Counted from the stretch's first letter, positions 33,213-42,424 are shown. The stretch: 64,000 nucleotides of DNA from JACMNW01 sp963708425 (GCA_963708425.1 OY970206.1:248001-312000); one strand, 5' to 3'. Notes: a model not told the origin generated them from the letters alone. A program made the numbers and translations.

Positions 33213-34028
33213 ATGCTGGACCCATACAAAATGCAAGACCTAACTGCGCTGTCTCAACTGCGGCTTGTTGCCGTGCCGCGTCTTGCGGCCGGTGGTCGTT
33301 GGCGTGTGGAGGCTATGCGTTCGATTTCTGAGCCTTGCCTGTTGTGGTTCACCAAGGGCCAGGGGCGAATCACGATTGCCGGTGTCACGCGTGGCTACAC
33401 CGCCCATAACGCTATTTTCATTCCGCCGGGGGTGATGCACGGCTTTGAAGTCGGCCCGAATGTGTTTGGCACCGCGGTGTTCTTTGGCCGCGATTGCAAA
33501 ATCACCCTGCCGGAGACCCCGCTGCACCTGCGCATCCGCGAAGTTCATGCCCAGCAAGAACTGAACGTTGCGCTGGATAACATTCAGCGAGAGTTGGACA
33601 GCGACAGCCCGGCGCATGACCGTGCAGCACGCCACCATCTTGGGCTGCTTGGGGTCTGGCTGGAACGACAAGCGTCGCGGGTTGTAGAAGATATGCCGCG
33701 TCCAGATGCAACGCGCCGTCTGGTGGCCCGCTATTCGACATTGCTGGAGCGGGAATTTCGATCCGGCATGGGTGTCAGTGAATTTGCAACAGCGCTTGGG
33801 GTTACTTCAACTCATCTGACGCGCTGCTGCCAGACCACCTGCGGGCGACCTGCATCAGCATTATTGCAGGATCGGCGTATCTTCGAGGCGCGGCGTTTGC
33901 TGGCAGAAACCAAGATGCCCGTCGGGCAAATTGGTGAAAGCCTCGGGTTCACCTCGGCTGCCTATTTCACACGCGCTTTCCAGCACGTGACCGGAAAATC
34001 ACCCTCGGCCTTTCGTCGCACCCAATAG
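33213..34028 (+). CDS. AraC family transcriptional regulator
   Basis: 271-residue regulator with an N-terminal cupin-like sensor (about 20-120; AIFIPPGVMHGFEVGP is the double-stranded beta-helix metal/ligand region) and a C-terminal AraC/XylS double helix-turn-helix (about 170-270), ending with IGESLGFTSAAYFTRAFQHVTGKSPSAFRR. Ligand unknown. It directly precedes the peptide-type ABC transporter operon on the same strand, 288 bp away, and is the natural candidate for its control. Confidence 0.9.
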   Translation: MLDPYKMQDLTALSQLRLVAVPRLAAGGRWRVEAMRSISEPCLLWFTKGQGRITIAGVTRGYTAHNAIFIPPGVMHGFEVGPNVFGTAVFFGRDCKITLPETPLHLRIREVHAQQELNVALDNIQRELDSDSPAHDRAARHHLGLLGVWLERQASRVVEDMPRPDATRRLVARYSTLLEREFRSGMGVSEFATALGVTSTHLTRCCQTTCGRPASALLQDRRIFEARRLLAETKMPVGQIGESLGFTSAAYFTRAFQHVTGKSPSAFRRTQ

Positions 34029-34223
34029 CAGCGCGGCACCGGGGCTGACGGGCATGTGATCTGGACTATTATCCCGTGATCAAAAACGACATTTGCAGTC
34101 GTCCATCGGCAGAAGATGTCGCTAATGTGCGCAGGAACGACGAAACCAAGCGTTGACGTAAGTGCCAAAAAGATGCGCAATGGGACGGTGACAATCGGAC
34201 TGCACAGTGCGCGCGCCGCACGT

Positions 34224-34239
34224 ATTGCGAGTTTGCAAT
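34224..34239. promoter_or_regulatory. Inverted repeat upstream of the ABC transporter operon
   Basis: ATTGC (34224-34228) and GCAAT (34235-34239) form a perfect dyad around six bases, 78 bp before the substrate-binding protein start. The rest of the 288-bp gap (34029-34316) shows no gene. Possible operator for the upstream AraC protein; symmetry is the only evidence. Confidence 0.3.
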
Positions 34240-34316
34240 TGCGTGATCGGAGTGTGCCAAGAAGGCAGGATTGGTGCTTGCAACAAAGTTAAGAAACGCC
34301 TGACAGGGAGACTACG

Positions 34317-35951
34317 ATGACCAGAACAACCGAAAGCGGCGCGCTGCATCCTGCCGCCGCCATGTATGCAAACGAATATCGTGCGGGCCAACTTAGCCGC
34401 CGCGAATTCTTGACCCGCACTACCGCGATGGGCGTGAGTGCCGCCGTCGCCTATAACCTGATTGGACTTGCCACCCCCGCTGCCGCACAAGAAGCCAAAG
34501 TTGGTGGCATTCTGCGCGTCGCAATGGAAACCAAAGCGCAAAAAGACCCGCGTTTGACAGATTGGCCACAGATTGCGAACATCTATCGTGGCTGGCTGGA
34601 ATATCTGATTCAGTACAATCCAGATGGCACGTTCGAAGGCCGCTTGTTGGAAAGCTGGGAAGCGAACGAAGACGCGACCGAGTACACGCTGAAAGTGCGC
34701 CCCGGCGTCACCTGGAACAACGGCGATGCCTTTACCGCCGATGACGTGGTGCGCAACTTCGGCCGCTGGACCGACGGCAATGTCGAGGGCAGCTCCACGG
34801 CCTCGCGCTTCCCCGGCTTGCAGAACCCCGAAACCAAGACCCTGCGCGATGGCGCGGTGGTCAAGGTCGATGACATGACGGTCAAGCTTATGCTGTCGGC
34901 CCCCGACGTGGCCGTCGTGGCTAACATCGCCGACTATCCCTGCGCAATCGTGCATTCAAGCCTTACCGACGGCCAAGACCCATCGACCAACCCAATCGGC
35001 ACTGGCCCTTACGTGCCGGGCGAAATCTCTGTTGGCCAGAAGATGACGCTGGTACGCGCGCCAAACCATACTTGGTGGGGTGGCACGGCACCGCTGGACG
35101 AGATCCACTATATCGACTTTGGCACCGACCCCTCTGCGATGGTATCGCTTGCCGGTTCGGATGAGATTGACGCCAATTACGAGTCCACCGGCGAATATAT
35201 CGACATCCTTGATGGCATGGGCTGGAAAAAGCTTGAGGCGGTAACAGCGTCAACCATCGTTGCCCGGTTCAATTCGGCCACGTCCGACCTGTACAAAGAC
35301 AAGGCTGTGCGTCAGGCGCTGCAATTGTCGGTCGATCCGGCTGTGGTGTTGGAGCTGGGTTACAACGGTCTTGGCACAACTGCCGAAAACCACCACGTCT
35401 GCCCGGTTCACCCGGAATATGCCCAACTGCCGCCGCAGACTTTGAACCCGGGCGGCCTGAAGGCAGCGCTAGAGGCAGCGGGTCTTGCCGACGCAGAGTT
35501 CGAACTGATCTCGCTTGATGACGGCTGGGAAGCAGCCACGACGGATGCCATCGCTGCGCAAATGCGCGACGCCGGCGCCAACGTGAAACGCACCGTGATG
35601 CCGGGTTCGACCTTCTGGAACGATTGGCAGAAGTACCCGTTCTCGTCCACCACATGGAACCACCGCCCGTTGGCAGTGCAGAACATGAGCCTCGCCTACA
35701 CATCGACAGGCTCGTGGAACGAAACCGGGATGGCGAACCCCGAGTTTGACGCAGCCATGGCGCAGGCCTTGTCGCTTGCTGACGCTGAAAAGCGCCGCGA
35801 AGTTGCGGCAACGCTGGAAGCGATCTTGCAGGACGAAGGCTATATCGTGCAGCCGTTCTGGCGGTCTTTGTTCCGCCACGCAAGAGAAGGCGTGAACGTC
35901 GACATGCATCCATCGTTCGAACACCACCATTACAAGTGGTCGCTGGCGTAA
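34317..35951 (+). CDS. ABC transporter substrate-binding protein (family 5, peptide/nickel type)
   Basis: 544-residue periplasmic receptor of the DppA/OppA type (SBP_bac_5). A twin-arginine signal is visible: SRREFL at residues 27-32, hydrophobic stretch, then TPAAAQ near 53-58, so export is likely by Tat. The body has GGILRVAMETK, LEYLIQYNPDGTFEGRLLESWE and YTLKVRPGVTWNNGDAFTADDV, conserved family segments. GGGAG precedes the ATG. Substrate cannot be read from sequence; dipeptides, oligopeptides, opines or glycosides are all possible. First gene of the transporter operon. Confidence 0.92.
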   Translation: MTRTTESGALHPAAAMYANEYRAGQLSRREFLTRTTAMGVSAAVAYNLIGLATPAAAQEAKVGGILRVAMETKAQKDPRLTDWPQIANIYRGWLEYLIQYNPDGTFEGRLLESWEANEDATEYTLKVRPGVTWNNGDAFTADDVVRNFGRWTDGNVEGSSTASRFPGLQNPETKTLRDGAVVKVDDMTVKLMLSAPDVAVVANIADYPCAIVHSSLTDGQDPSTNPIGTGPYVPGEISVGQKMTLVRAPNHTWWGGTAPLDEIHYIDFGTDPSAMVSLAGSDEIDANYESTGEYIDILDGMGWKKLEAVTASTIVARFNSATSDLYKDKAVRQALQLSVDPAVVLELGYNGLGTTAENHHVCPVHPEYAQLPPQTLNPGGLKAALEAAGLADAEFELISLDDGWEAATTDAIAAQMRDAGANVKRTVMPGSTFWNDWQKYPFSSTTWNHRPLAVQNMSLAYTSTGSWNETGMANPEFDAAMAQALSLADAEKRREVAATLEAILQDEGYIVQPFWRSLFRHAREGVNVDMHPSFEHHHYKWSLA

Positions 35952-35967
35952 TCGGCTAAGCACATAA

Positions 35968-35996
35968 CTGGGCGTGCTCGATCTGGGCACGCCCAG
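35968..35996 (+). other. Intergenic stem-loop between binding-protein and permease genes
   Basis: A perfect 10-bp stem CTGGGCGTGC (35968-35977) / GCACGCCCAG (35987-35996) with a nine-base loop and no T tract begins 17 bases after the stop. In ABC operons such stems often protect the 3' end of the binding-protein mRNA, giving more receptor than permease. That role is inferred. Confidence 0.6.
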
Positions 35997-36064
35997 CCAT
36001 CACTGGCTGCATAAAAACAACTTGGCCAGTGGCCTATTCTGTTTGGCGCAGAGGGGAACCAGAC

Positions 36065-37150
36065 ATGCTTAAATTCTTGGTGAAACGCCTTGGCGTTGTG
36101 CTTTTGACTGCGATTGCATTGACGTTCATTGTATTTTTCCTGACCAATCTGCCTCCGAACCTTGAAAAACTAGCGCGCAGCGAAGGGTCTGTGCGGATGA
36201 CGGACGAGTCCGTCGCCGCTTGGATCGAGCAGAACGGGCATGGTGGGTCGGTGGTTGGGCGTTATGCGCAATGGATGGGACTGGCACCGGGCTGGGTGCG
36301 CACCGACGAAAAGGGCGTCACGCGGGGGCGCTGCATAGATGACGGCGTTGCTGCGGAGGATGCGCCGCGTTACTGCGGCGTGATCCAAGGCGACTGGGGC
36401 TTTTCGACAGTGTTCAAGCAGCCGGTCACGCAAGTTCTGGCCAAAGCGATGGGGGCGACCGGGTATCTGATGCTGGCGGTGATGCTGGTCATGGTGCCGG
36501 TTTCGCTGTTGATGGGGGTGCTGTCGGGTATGCGCGAAGGATCGCGGACCGACCGGGTGCTATCGGCGGTCGCGATTGCAACCACCGCAACGCCCGAATA
36601 CGTGTCTGGGGTTATTCTTGTGGCGCTGTTCGCCTCGGCCACTGCGGGGCTATCGCCACTGCTGAACTCATGGGGCATTATCGAGACGAAAACGCTGTTC
36701 CTTGGCACCGCCACCTCGGCGATGGACAAGATCACCTTCTGGAACTTCACTCTGCCGGTATTGACCATCGCCCTGTATGGCATCGGCTATATCGCCCGGA
36801 TGACGCGTGCGTCGATGACCGAGGTGATGACGCAGCAGTACATCCGCACGGCACGGCTAAAGGGTGTGGCGTTCAAGCAAGTCGTCATGCGCCATGCGTT
36901 GCGCAACGCGCTGATTGCGCCGTTCACCGTGATTATGCTGCAATTTCCATGGCTGTTGAACGGTGTGGTGATTGTGGAAACCCTGTTCAACTACAAAGGC
37001 TTTGGTTGGACGCTGGTACAGGCCGCAGGCAACAATGATATCGAGTTGCTGCTGGGCTGTTCAGTAATCGCCGTTATCGTCGTTCTGGTGACGCAACTGA
37101 TTTCAGACATCGGTTACGTGTTCCTGAACCCTCGTATCCGACTGAGTTAA
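36065..37150 (+). CDS. ABC transporter permease (DppB/OppB type)
   Basis: 361-residue inner-membrane permease. It starts with MLKFLVKRLGVVLLTAIALTF, the classic DppB opening. It has an extended periplasmic loop (about 40-125), longer than in many DppB proteins, and the C-terminal BPD_transp_1 domain with RASMTEVMTQQYIRTARLKG as EAA loop. The ATG at 36065 has GAGGGGAA upstream; the longer frame starting at 36029 adds 12 unconvincing residues. It pairs with the next permease. Confidence 0.92.
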   Translation: MLKFLVKRLGVVLLTAIALTFIVFFLTNLPPNLEKLARSEGSVRMTDESVAAWIEQNGHGGSVVGRYAQWMGLAPGWVRTDEKGVTRGRCIDDGVAAEDAPRYCGVIQGDWGFSTVFKQPVTQVLAKAMGATGYLMLAVMLVMVPVSLLMGVLSGMREGSRTDRVLSAVAIATTATPEYVSGVILVALFASATAGLSPLLNSWGIIETKTLFLGTATSAMDKITFWNFTLPVLTIALYGIGYIARMTRASMTEVMTQQYIRTARLKGVAFKQVVMRHALRNALIAPFTVIMLQFPWLLNGVVIVETLFNYKGFGWTLVQAAGNNDIELLLGCSVIAVIVVLVTQLISDIGYVFLNPRIRLS

Positions 37151-37159
37151 GGGACCAGC

Positions 37160-38326
37160 ATGGAAGACGCACTTTCCTGGGGCAGCATCATTGCCCGCAT
37201 CTTGCAGCAGTTCATCCCGGTCTGGATTGCGCTTGTCGTAACCTTTGCCCTGTCGATCACGTTCAAGCGCAAGCTTGGCCTGTACGGCAAGCTGTTTGAC
37301 AGCCCGGTCGGGATGATGGGCTTTGCCTTGGTGATGTTCTGGGTGTTCACGGCGTTCTTTGCCGATTTGATCATCACTCAAGATCCGCTGGGGCAGCTTG
37401 GCCGCGTCAAAAACCCACTGCCCGGCGTTCTGATCCCGGATTTGAAGCCGGGTCAGTATCCCTATTACCTGCTCGGCGGTGATCATCTGGGACGAGACGT
37501 GTTCAGCCGCGTGGTTATGGGCGCGCGCCGGGTGTTGATGATTGCGCCAGCCGCGACAACCTTTGCCTTTATGGTGGGCGTCACGCTGGGCCTGCCTGCC
37601 GGATATTTCGGCGGCAAGCTGGATACCGTGATCTCGTTCTTTGCCAACCTCGTGCTGGCGTTCCCGGTGATCTTGCTGTTCTACCTGCTGGTTACACCGG
37701 AAATTCGCGCGACAGGCATTCCGATTTATCTGGCCGCTGTGCTGTTCGTCTTTCCGATCATCTTCTTCGTGACGCTGTTTAACGCGCGTTACTTCACCAA
37801 CCCACCAAGGCGAAATCTGTATGTCGGCTTGACGTTGCTGATCGGCCTTTGGGCCTATTCGGGCCTTGCCTTCAACATGGACCCGCTTGGCGTCTGGTCG
37901 ATGGACCCGAACCTGCTGAACGTCTTTGTCTCAGTCGTGTTCGTGAACTCCCCCACTGTGTTCCGCATTGTGCGCGGACTGGTGATGGACCTGAAGGCAC
38001 GCGACTATGTGGCGGCCGGGCAGACACGCGGTGAAGGCCCATGGTACATCATGCTGTGGGAGATTTTGCCGAATGCGCGTGGCCCGTTGATCGTCGATTT
38101 CTGCCTGCGGATCGGCTACACCACCATCCTGCTGGGAACGCTTGGCTTCTTTGGTCTTGGCGTATCGCCTGAAAGCCCGGATTGGGGGTCGACAATCGAC
38201 GATGGCCGCAAGCTGCTGTCGGTCTATCTGCACCCTGCCGTGGCCCCTGCCCTAGCCTTGATGAGTCTTGTCTTGGGCCTCAACTTGCTGGCTGACGGGT
38301 TGCGTGAAGAAAGCCTGAAAGACTGA
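37160..38326 (+). CDS. ABC transporter permease (DppC/OppC type)
   Basis: 388-residue partner permease. It opens with a helix (about 15-33), then a conserved lead LFDSPVGMMGFALVMFWVFTAFFADLI, GGDHLGRDVFSRVVMGARRVL as in DppC/OppC, and the EAA loop DLKARDYVAAGQTRGEGPWYIM. It carries an insert relative to short DppC proteins (about 190-260, with an extra hydrophobic span). Nine bases separate it from the first permease. An 80-bp gap with a repeat hairpin separates it from the ATPase gene. Confidence 0.92.
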   Translation: MEDALSWGSIIARILQQFIPVWIALVVTFALSITFKRKLGLYGKLFDSPVGMMGFALVMFWVFTAFFADLIITQDPLGQLGRVKNPLPGVLIPDLKPGQYPYYLLGGDHLGRDVFSRVVMGARRVLMIAPAATTFAFMVGVTLGLPAGYFGGKLDTVISFFANLVLAFPVILLFYLLVTPEIRATGIPIYLAAVLFVFPIIFFVTLFNARYFTNPPRRNLYVGLTLLIGLWAYSGLAFNMDPLGVWSMDPNLLNVFVSVVFVNSPTVFRIVRGLVMDLKARDYVAAGQTRGEGPWYIMLWEILPNARGPLIVDFCLRIGYTTILLGTLGFFGLGVSPESPDWGSTIDDGRKLLSVYLHPAVAPALALMSLVLGLNLLADGLREESLKD

Positions 38327-38339
38327 TGGGCTTTTTGCG

Positions 38340-38385
38340 TTCTTAAGTATCCCGGGGGTCCCGGGGGCTGGCCCCCGGTTCCACA
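38340..38385 (+). repeat. Rhodobacteraceae-type intergenic hairpin element
   Basis: AAGTATCCCGGGGG is followed by a perfect 8-bp stem CCGGGGGC (38361-38368) / GCCCCCGG (38371-38378) with a TG loop. It lies inside the transporter operon, between permease and ATPase genes. A related sequence opens the terminator cluster near 47134. From memory such TATCCxCGGGGG plus G/C-stem units are scattered in Rhodobacteraceae genomes. It may attenuate or process the mRNA. Confidence 0.55.
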
Positions 38386-38406
38386 CCATCCACCTTACGA
38401 AGGCAG

Positions 38407-40503
38407 ATGACTATGACAACGACATCAGACTGGGATCCTTCGAAACCGATCCTCGAGATTGAAAACCTCTCGATCTCTTTCTTCACCCGTCTGCGGGAAA
38501 TTCCGGCGGTGATGGATTTTTCCTGCACCGTGATGCAGGGCGAAGCGATGGGATTGGTCGGCGAATCCGGTTGCGGCAAATCTACCGTGGCGTTGGCGGT
38601 GATGCGGGATCTGGGCAAAAACGGCAAAATTGTTGCTGGCTCGATCAAGTTCAAAGGTCGCGATCTGACCCATATGAACGACGAGGAGCTGCGCCATATT
38701 CGCGGTTCAGAAATTGCGATGATCTATCAAGAACCGATGGCATCGCTGAACCCCGCGATGAAAATAGGCGCGCAATTGGCCGAAGTGCCGATGATCCATC
38801 AAGGCATGGGACGCGACGAGGCCTGGGCGCTGGCCCGCCAGATTGTCGCCGATGTGCGCCTGCCCGACCCCGACCGCATCATCAACGCCTATCCGCACCA
38901 GTTGTCCGGTGGCCAGCAGCAACGCATCGTAATTGCAATGGCGCTGATGTCCAAACCTGCGCTGTTGATCCTCGATGAACCAACCACCGCGTTGGACGTG
39001 ACAGTTGAGGCAGGCATTGTTGATCTGGTCAAGGCACTGGGCGAAAAATACGGCACCTCGATGCTGTTCATCAGCCATAACCTTGGCCTGATCCTTGATA
39101 CCTGTGATCGGCTTTGCGTGATGTATTCCGGCGAGGCGGTGGAAACCGGCAATGTCATCGAAGTGTTCGAAGACATGCGCCACCCCTATACTCAAGCGCT
39201 GTTCCGGTCGATCCCGCTGCCGGGGGCCGACAAGAACTCACGCCCTCTGGTGGCCATTCCGGGCAACTTTCCATTGCCGCACGAACGCCCGCCGGGCTGC
39301 AACTTTGGCCCGCGCTGCGATTACTTCGAGGCCGGGCGCTGCGATGCAACCGATATTCCGATGTCTGTCGTGCCGCAGGGCGACAGGCACGGCAGCCGGT
39401 GCCTGAAATGGGCTGAGATTGATTGGAATGCGCCGCTAAAGGCGAAAGTCACCAAACCGAAGACGCCGATTGGCAAGGTGGTCCTGAAAATGGAAGACCT
39501 GCGCAAATACTATGCCGTCTCCAGCGGGGCATTTGGTGGCGGCGCGAAAAAGGTCGTGAAGGCCAACGAAACCTTGTCTTTTGAAGCGCATGAAGGCGAA
39601 ACGCTGGCGATTGTTGGTGAATCCGGTTGCGGCAAATCAACCTTCGCCAAGGTCTTGATGGGGCTGGAAACGGCGACATCCGGCACCATCATGCTGTTCG
39701 ACGAAAACGTGCAGTCGACGCCAATTCAGCAGCGCAACGTCGATACCGTGTCTTCGGTGCAAATGGTGTTCCAGAACCCGTTTGACACGCTTAACCCGTC
39801 GATGAACGTTGGCCGCCAGATCATCCGCGCGCTGGAAATCTTCCACTACGGCAAATCGGACGCCGATCGCGAAGCGCGCATGCTGGAACTGCTTGATCTG
39901 GTGAAACTGCCGCGCGCTTTTGCGGACCGGATGCCACGCCAGTTGTCCGGTGGTCAAAAGCAGCGCGTCGGTATCGCCCGCGCCTTTGCTGGTGGTGCCA
40001 AAGTTGTAGTCGCCGACGAACCCGTATCGGCACTTGACGTGTCGGTGCAGGCAGCGGTGACGGATCTGTTGATGGATATTCAGCGCGAAAACAAAACAAC
40101 GCTTCTATTTATCAGCCACGATCTTTCCATCGTGCGCTACCTGAGTGACCGGGTGATGGTGATGTATCTGGGCCATGTGGTGGAAATGGGCACCACGGAT
40201 CAGGTGTTCCAACCACCCTACCACCCCTACACCGAGGCGTTGCTGTCTGCCGTGCCGATTGCCGACACCAAGGTGATCCGCAAACGCATCGTGTTGGAAG
40301 GCGACATTCCATCGGCGATGAACCCGCCACCGGGCTGCCCGTTCCAGACCCGTTGCCGCTGGAAATCACAGGTGCCTGGTGGGCTATGCGATACGGTCAT
40401 GCCCCCGGTTAAGGTCTTGGAGGGCAACCACCAGATTAAATGCCACCTGTCAGATGACATGCTGGCCACGATGGAACCGGTAATCAAGATCGCGGCGGAG
40501 TAA
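38407..40503 (+). CDS. ABC transporter ATP-binding protein, fused DppD-DppF type
   Basis: One 698-residue polypeptide with two full ATPase units. Unit 1: Walker A GESGCGKST (about residue 57), signature LSGGQQQR, Walker B LLILDEPTTALD. Unit 2: Walker A GESGCGKST again (near 404), signature LSGGQKQR, Walker B VVVADEPVSALD. Each is followed by an oligopeptide-transporter C-terminal cysteine domain (PPGCNFGPRCDYF and PPGCPFQTRCRWK) that may bind an Fe-S cluster as seen in DppD-type proteins. It drives the two permeases upstream. A second ATG at 38413 has better spacing from GAAGG and may be the true start. Confidence 0.94.
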   Translation: MTMTTTSDWDPSKPILEIENLSISFFTRLREIPAVMDFSCTVMQGEAMGLVGESGCGKSTVALAVMRDLGKNGKIVAGSIKFKGRDLTHMNDEELRHIRGSEIAMIYQEPMASLNPAMKIGAQLAEVPMIHQGMGRDEAWALARQIVADVRLPDPDRIINAYPHQLSGGQQQRIVIAMALMSKPALLILDEPTTALDVTVEAGIVDLVKALGEKYGTSMLFISHNLGLILDTCDRLCVMYSGEAVETGNVIEVFEDMRHPYTQALFRSIPLPGADKNSRPLVAIPGNFPLPHERPPGCNFGPRCDYFEAGRCDATDIPMSVVPQGDRHGSRCLKWAEIDWNAPLKAKVTKPKTPIGKVVLKMEDLRKYYAVSSGAFGGGAKKVVKANETLSFEAHEGETLAIVGESGCGKSTFAKVLMGLETATSGTIMLFDENVQSTPIQQRNVDTVSSVQMVFQNPFDTLNPSMNVGRQIIRALEIFHYGKSDADREARMLELLDLVKLPRAFADRMPRQLSGGQKQRVGIARAFAGGAKVVVADEPVSALDVSVQAAVTDLLMDIQRENKTTLLFISHDLSIVRYLSDRVMVMYLGHVVEMGTTDQVFQPPYHPYTEALLSAVPIADTKVIRKRIVLEGDIPSAMNPPPGCPFQTRCRWKSQVPGGLCDTVMPPVKVLEGNHQIKCHLSDDMLATMEPVIKIAAE

Positions 40504-40534
40504 GGTCTTCTTGGTGCGGGCGTTAGCGCCTATC

Positions 40535-41140
40535 CTACCCCAAGATTGCACTTACATAGGTTATGGTTTCGTCAAACGGCGGAATGCCGTCATGCTGCTC
40601 CACCGCACCGGGGCCTGCATTGTAGGCAGCAAGTGCCAGCTTCCATGTGCCGAATTTATCGTACATCTGCCGCAGGTAGCGCGCGCCGCCATCAAGGTTT
40701 TGCGCCGGGTCGTCGATATCGACGCCAAGTTTGCTCGCGGTGCCCGGCATCAATTGCGCAAGTCCCGTGGCGCCCTTGTTGGAAACCGCGCCAATGTTCC
40801 ATCCGCTTTCCTGTTGTATTAGGCGCAGGAACAAATCTTCGGGCACGCCGTGTTTGCGGGCGGCCGATTTCGCCACCTCAAGATATTCGCCCTTATAGCT
40901 GCCTGAAAAACGCGGCACTGCGTCAGCGGCAGCACCCTTGCGCCCCTTCGGTGTCAGGCGCACAGAATCAGAATACTGCGTCGCCAGCCGCCCATCCAGC
41001 AGCTTGAATCGCGAATCTTTGCCGGATGACTGTGATTTGGATGACCCCGACAGGTTCAGGCCTTCGGCGCTGACAGCGGTTCCAGTGCCCAAGCACAGGA
41101 CAGCCGCCACGCAAACCGTTCCAATCAGCCGACCCAACAC
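40535..41140 (-). CDS. Lytic transglycosylase domain protein (SLT family)
   Basis: Periplasmic murein-cleaving enzyme of about 201 residues. The signal peptide runs over the first 25 residues (ends GTAVSA-EG). The C-terminal SLT/goose-lysozyme-like domain has the catalytic Glu in LIQQESGWN, then AVSNKGATGLAQLMPGTA, and AAYNAGPGAVEQHDGIPP. The start is inferred as GTG at 41140, with GGGGG seven bases upstream; another GTG lies at 41161, and an ATG far upstream (41272) would spoil the signal peptide. Divergent from ssb. Confidence 0.85.
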   Translation of the reverse strand: MLGRLIGTVCVAAVLCLGTGTAVSAEGLNLSGSSKSQSSGKDSRFKLLDGRLATQYSDSVRLTPKGRKGAAADAVPRFSGSYKGEYLEVAKSAARKHGVPEDLFLRLIQQESGWNIGAVSNKGATGLAQLMPGTASKLGVDIDDPAQNLDGGARYLRQMYDKFGTWKLALAAYNAGPGAVEQHDGIPPFDETITYVSAILG

Positions 41141-41332
41141 GCAAAGCCCCCGTTGCGACACCAGCGGAATATACCGGCTTTGGCCGATTTTGCCAGCCCT
41201 TTGCGTGGTGTTTGGCCAAAGCCGCGTGGTTGCAGCAGACGACTTGCGGCTATATAGCAATTCGTTAACCAATTCCGGCGAGCCTGCCGGGGAACAAACC
41301 GAGATTCGTATCAGCAGTTGGAGAATGGAAAG

Positions 41333-41857
41333 ATGGCAGGTTCAGTCAACAAGGTGATCATCATCGGCAACCTCGGGCGCGACCCCGAGGTGCGGACGTT
41401 TCCGACGGGCGGCAAGGTGGTGAACCTAAATATCGCGACCTCGGAAACCTGGCGCGACAAAGCGACAGGCGAACGCAAGGAACGCACCGAATGGCACCGC
41501 GTCGCAATTTTCAATGAAGCTTTGGGCAAAATTGCGGAGCAATACCTGAAGAAAGGCTCCACCGTTTACATCGAGGGTCAGCTTGAAACCCGCAAGTGGC
41601 AAGATCAGTCTGGCGCTGAACGGTTTACAACGGAAATCGTTCTTCGGCAGTTCCGTGGTGAATTGACCCTGCTTGGCGGTCGTGACGGCGGTTCAGGCGG
41701 TGGGTCGGGTGGCGGTTACAGCGATGATCGTGGCGGCTATGAAGGCGGCAACTACGAAAGCGCGCCATCGTCGGGTGGCGCGTCTGGTGGTGGTGCCCGT
41801 GGCGGCGCGTCGGGCGGCAGCAGCCGCAGCGACCTGGATGACGAAATTCCGTTCTAA
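41333..41857 (+). CDS. ssb: Single-stranded DNA-binding protein
   Basis: Tetrameric OB-fold protein that coats single-stranded DNA in replication, recombination and repair. Residues 1-115 form the OB domain (SVNKVIIIGNLGRDPEVRTF; TEWHRVAIFNEALGKIAEQYLKKGS). A Gly/Ser-rich linker follows (about 120-165), and the acidic tip DLDDEIPF recruits partners such as RecG, which is also encoded in this window. ATG at 41333 with GGAG upstream. No LexA-type box is seen before it. Confidence 0.97.
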   Translation: MAGSVNKVIIIGNLGRDPEVRTFPTGGKVVNLNIATSETWRDKATGERKERTEWHRVAIFNEALGKIAEQYLKKGSTVYIEGQLETRKWQDQSGAERFTTEIVLRQFRGELTLLGGRDGGSGGGSGGGYSDDRGGYEGGNYESAPSSGGASGGGARGGASGGSSRSDLDDEIPF

Positions 41858-41902
41858 AACCCGCGGTATCGCAAAACTTGAATTGGCGCATTTAGGGCTA
41901 TC

Positions 41903-41928
41903 GGCGCGGCGGCACTGGACGCCGCGCC
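41903..41928 (+). terminator. Terminator-like hairpin after ssb
   Basis: A perfect 9-bp stem GGCGCGGCG (41903-41911) / CGCCGCGCC (41920-41928) is followed by GTCTATTTCC. The T tract is weak, so termination is likely but not certain. Confidence 0.5.
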
Positions 41929-41971
41929 GTCTATTTCCTATATAAACTCTCAACAACACCGCGAGAGTGCC

Positions 41972-42334
41972 ATGAACCAAGCGCAGGACAAGATCGAGGG
42001 CACCCCCCTGATCAGGCCGTCGACCACGGATCATCCGTTGTATGAAACCGTTGTCGATGCCTGTCGCACGGTGTTTGACCCTGAAATTCCAGTTAATATT
42101 TATGATCTGGGTTTGGTCTATACCATTGAAATATCGCCTGAAAACGAAGTCGAAGTATTGATGACGCTGACCGCCCCTGGCTGCCCTGTTGCCGGTGAAA
42201 TGCCGGGCTGGGTGGCCGATGCCGTTGGGCCTTTGGCTGGCGTGAAGCAAGTCAACGTGAACATGACCTTCGATCCACCCTGGGGGATGGAGATGATGTC
42301 AGATGAGGCAAAGCTGGAACTTGGGTTTATGTGA
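41972..42334 (+). CDS. Fe-S cluster assembly protein, SufT/PaaD-like (MIP18/DUF59)
   Basis: 120-residue protein of the metal-sulfur cluster biosynthesis (MIP18) family, with VFDPEIPVNIYDLGLVYTIEI, the conserved TLTAPGCPVAGEMPGWV containing the single key Cys, and VNMTFDPPWGMEMMSDEA. In Alphaproteobacteria this form acts with the SUF pathway in maturing Fe-S proteins. An A-type carrier gene lies 1.4 kb downstream, separated by the SatD-like/DUF3307 pair. Family call is strong; the exact SufT role is by analogy. Confidence 0.88.
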   Translation: MNQAQDKIEGTPLIRPSTTDHPLYETVVDACRTVFDPEIPVNIYDLGLVYTIEISPENEVEVLMTLTAPGCPVAGEMPGWVADAVGPLAGVKQVNVNMTFDPPWGMEMMSDEAKLELGFM

Positions 42335-42388
42335 ATTTAAGTCCTATGACTTTATATTGATTGAATTAAGCCCCTAGACTGAATTGTC

Positions 42389-42417
42389 TTGATATTCAGC
42401 GTTTCAGGTGCTAGATA
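42389..42417 (+). promoter_or_regulatory. Candidate promoter for the SatD-like gene (possibly leaderless mRNA)
   Basis: TTGATA (42389-42394) and TAGATA (42412-42417) are 17 bases apart. The expected start of transcription falls at about 42424-42425, which is the A of the ATG, and no Shine-Dalgarno sequence precedes that ATG. The gap 42335-42424 is clearly richer in A/T than the flanks. Confidence 0.5.
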
Positions 42418-42424
42418 CGCGTTC

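Noticed and set aside
41264..41272. GTTAACCA as a CtrA site before the lytic transglycosylase
   Set aside because: Only one half-site is present; no second TTAA at the right distance.
41273..41332. LexA box before ssb
   Set aside because: GAAC occurs once (41293-41296) but the second GAAC or GTTC at seven-base spacing is missing (GATTC instead).
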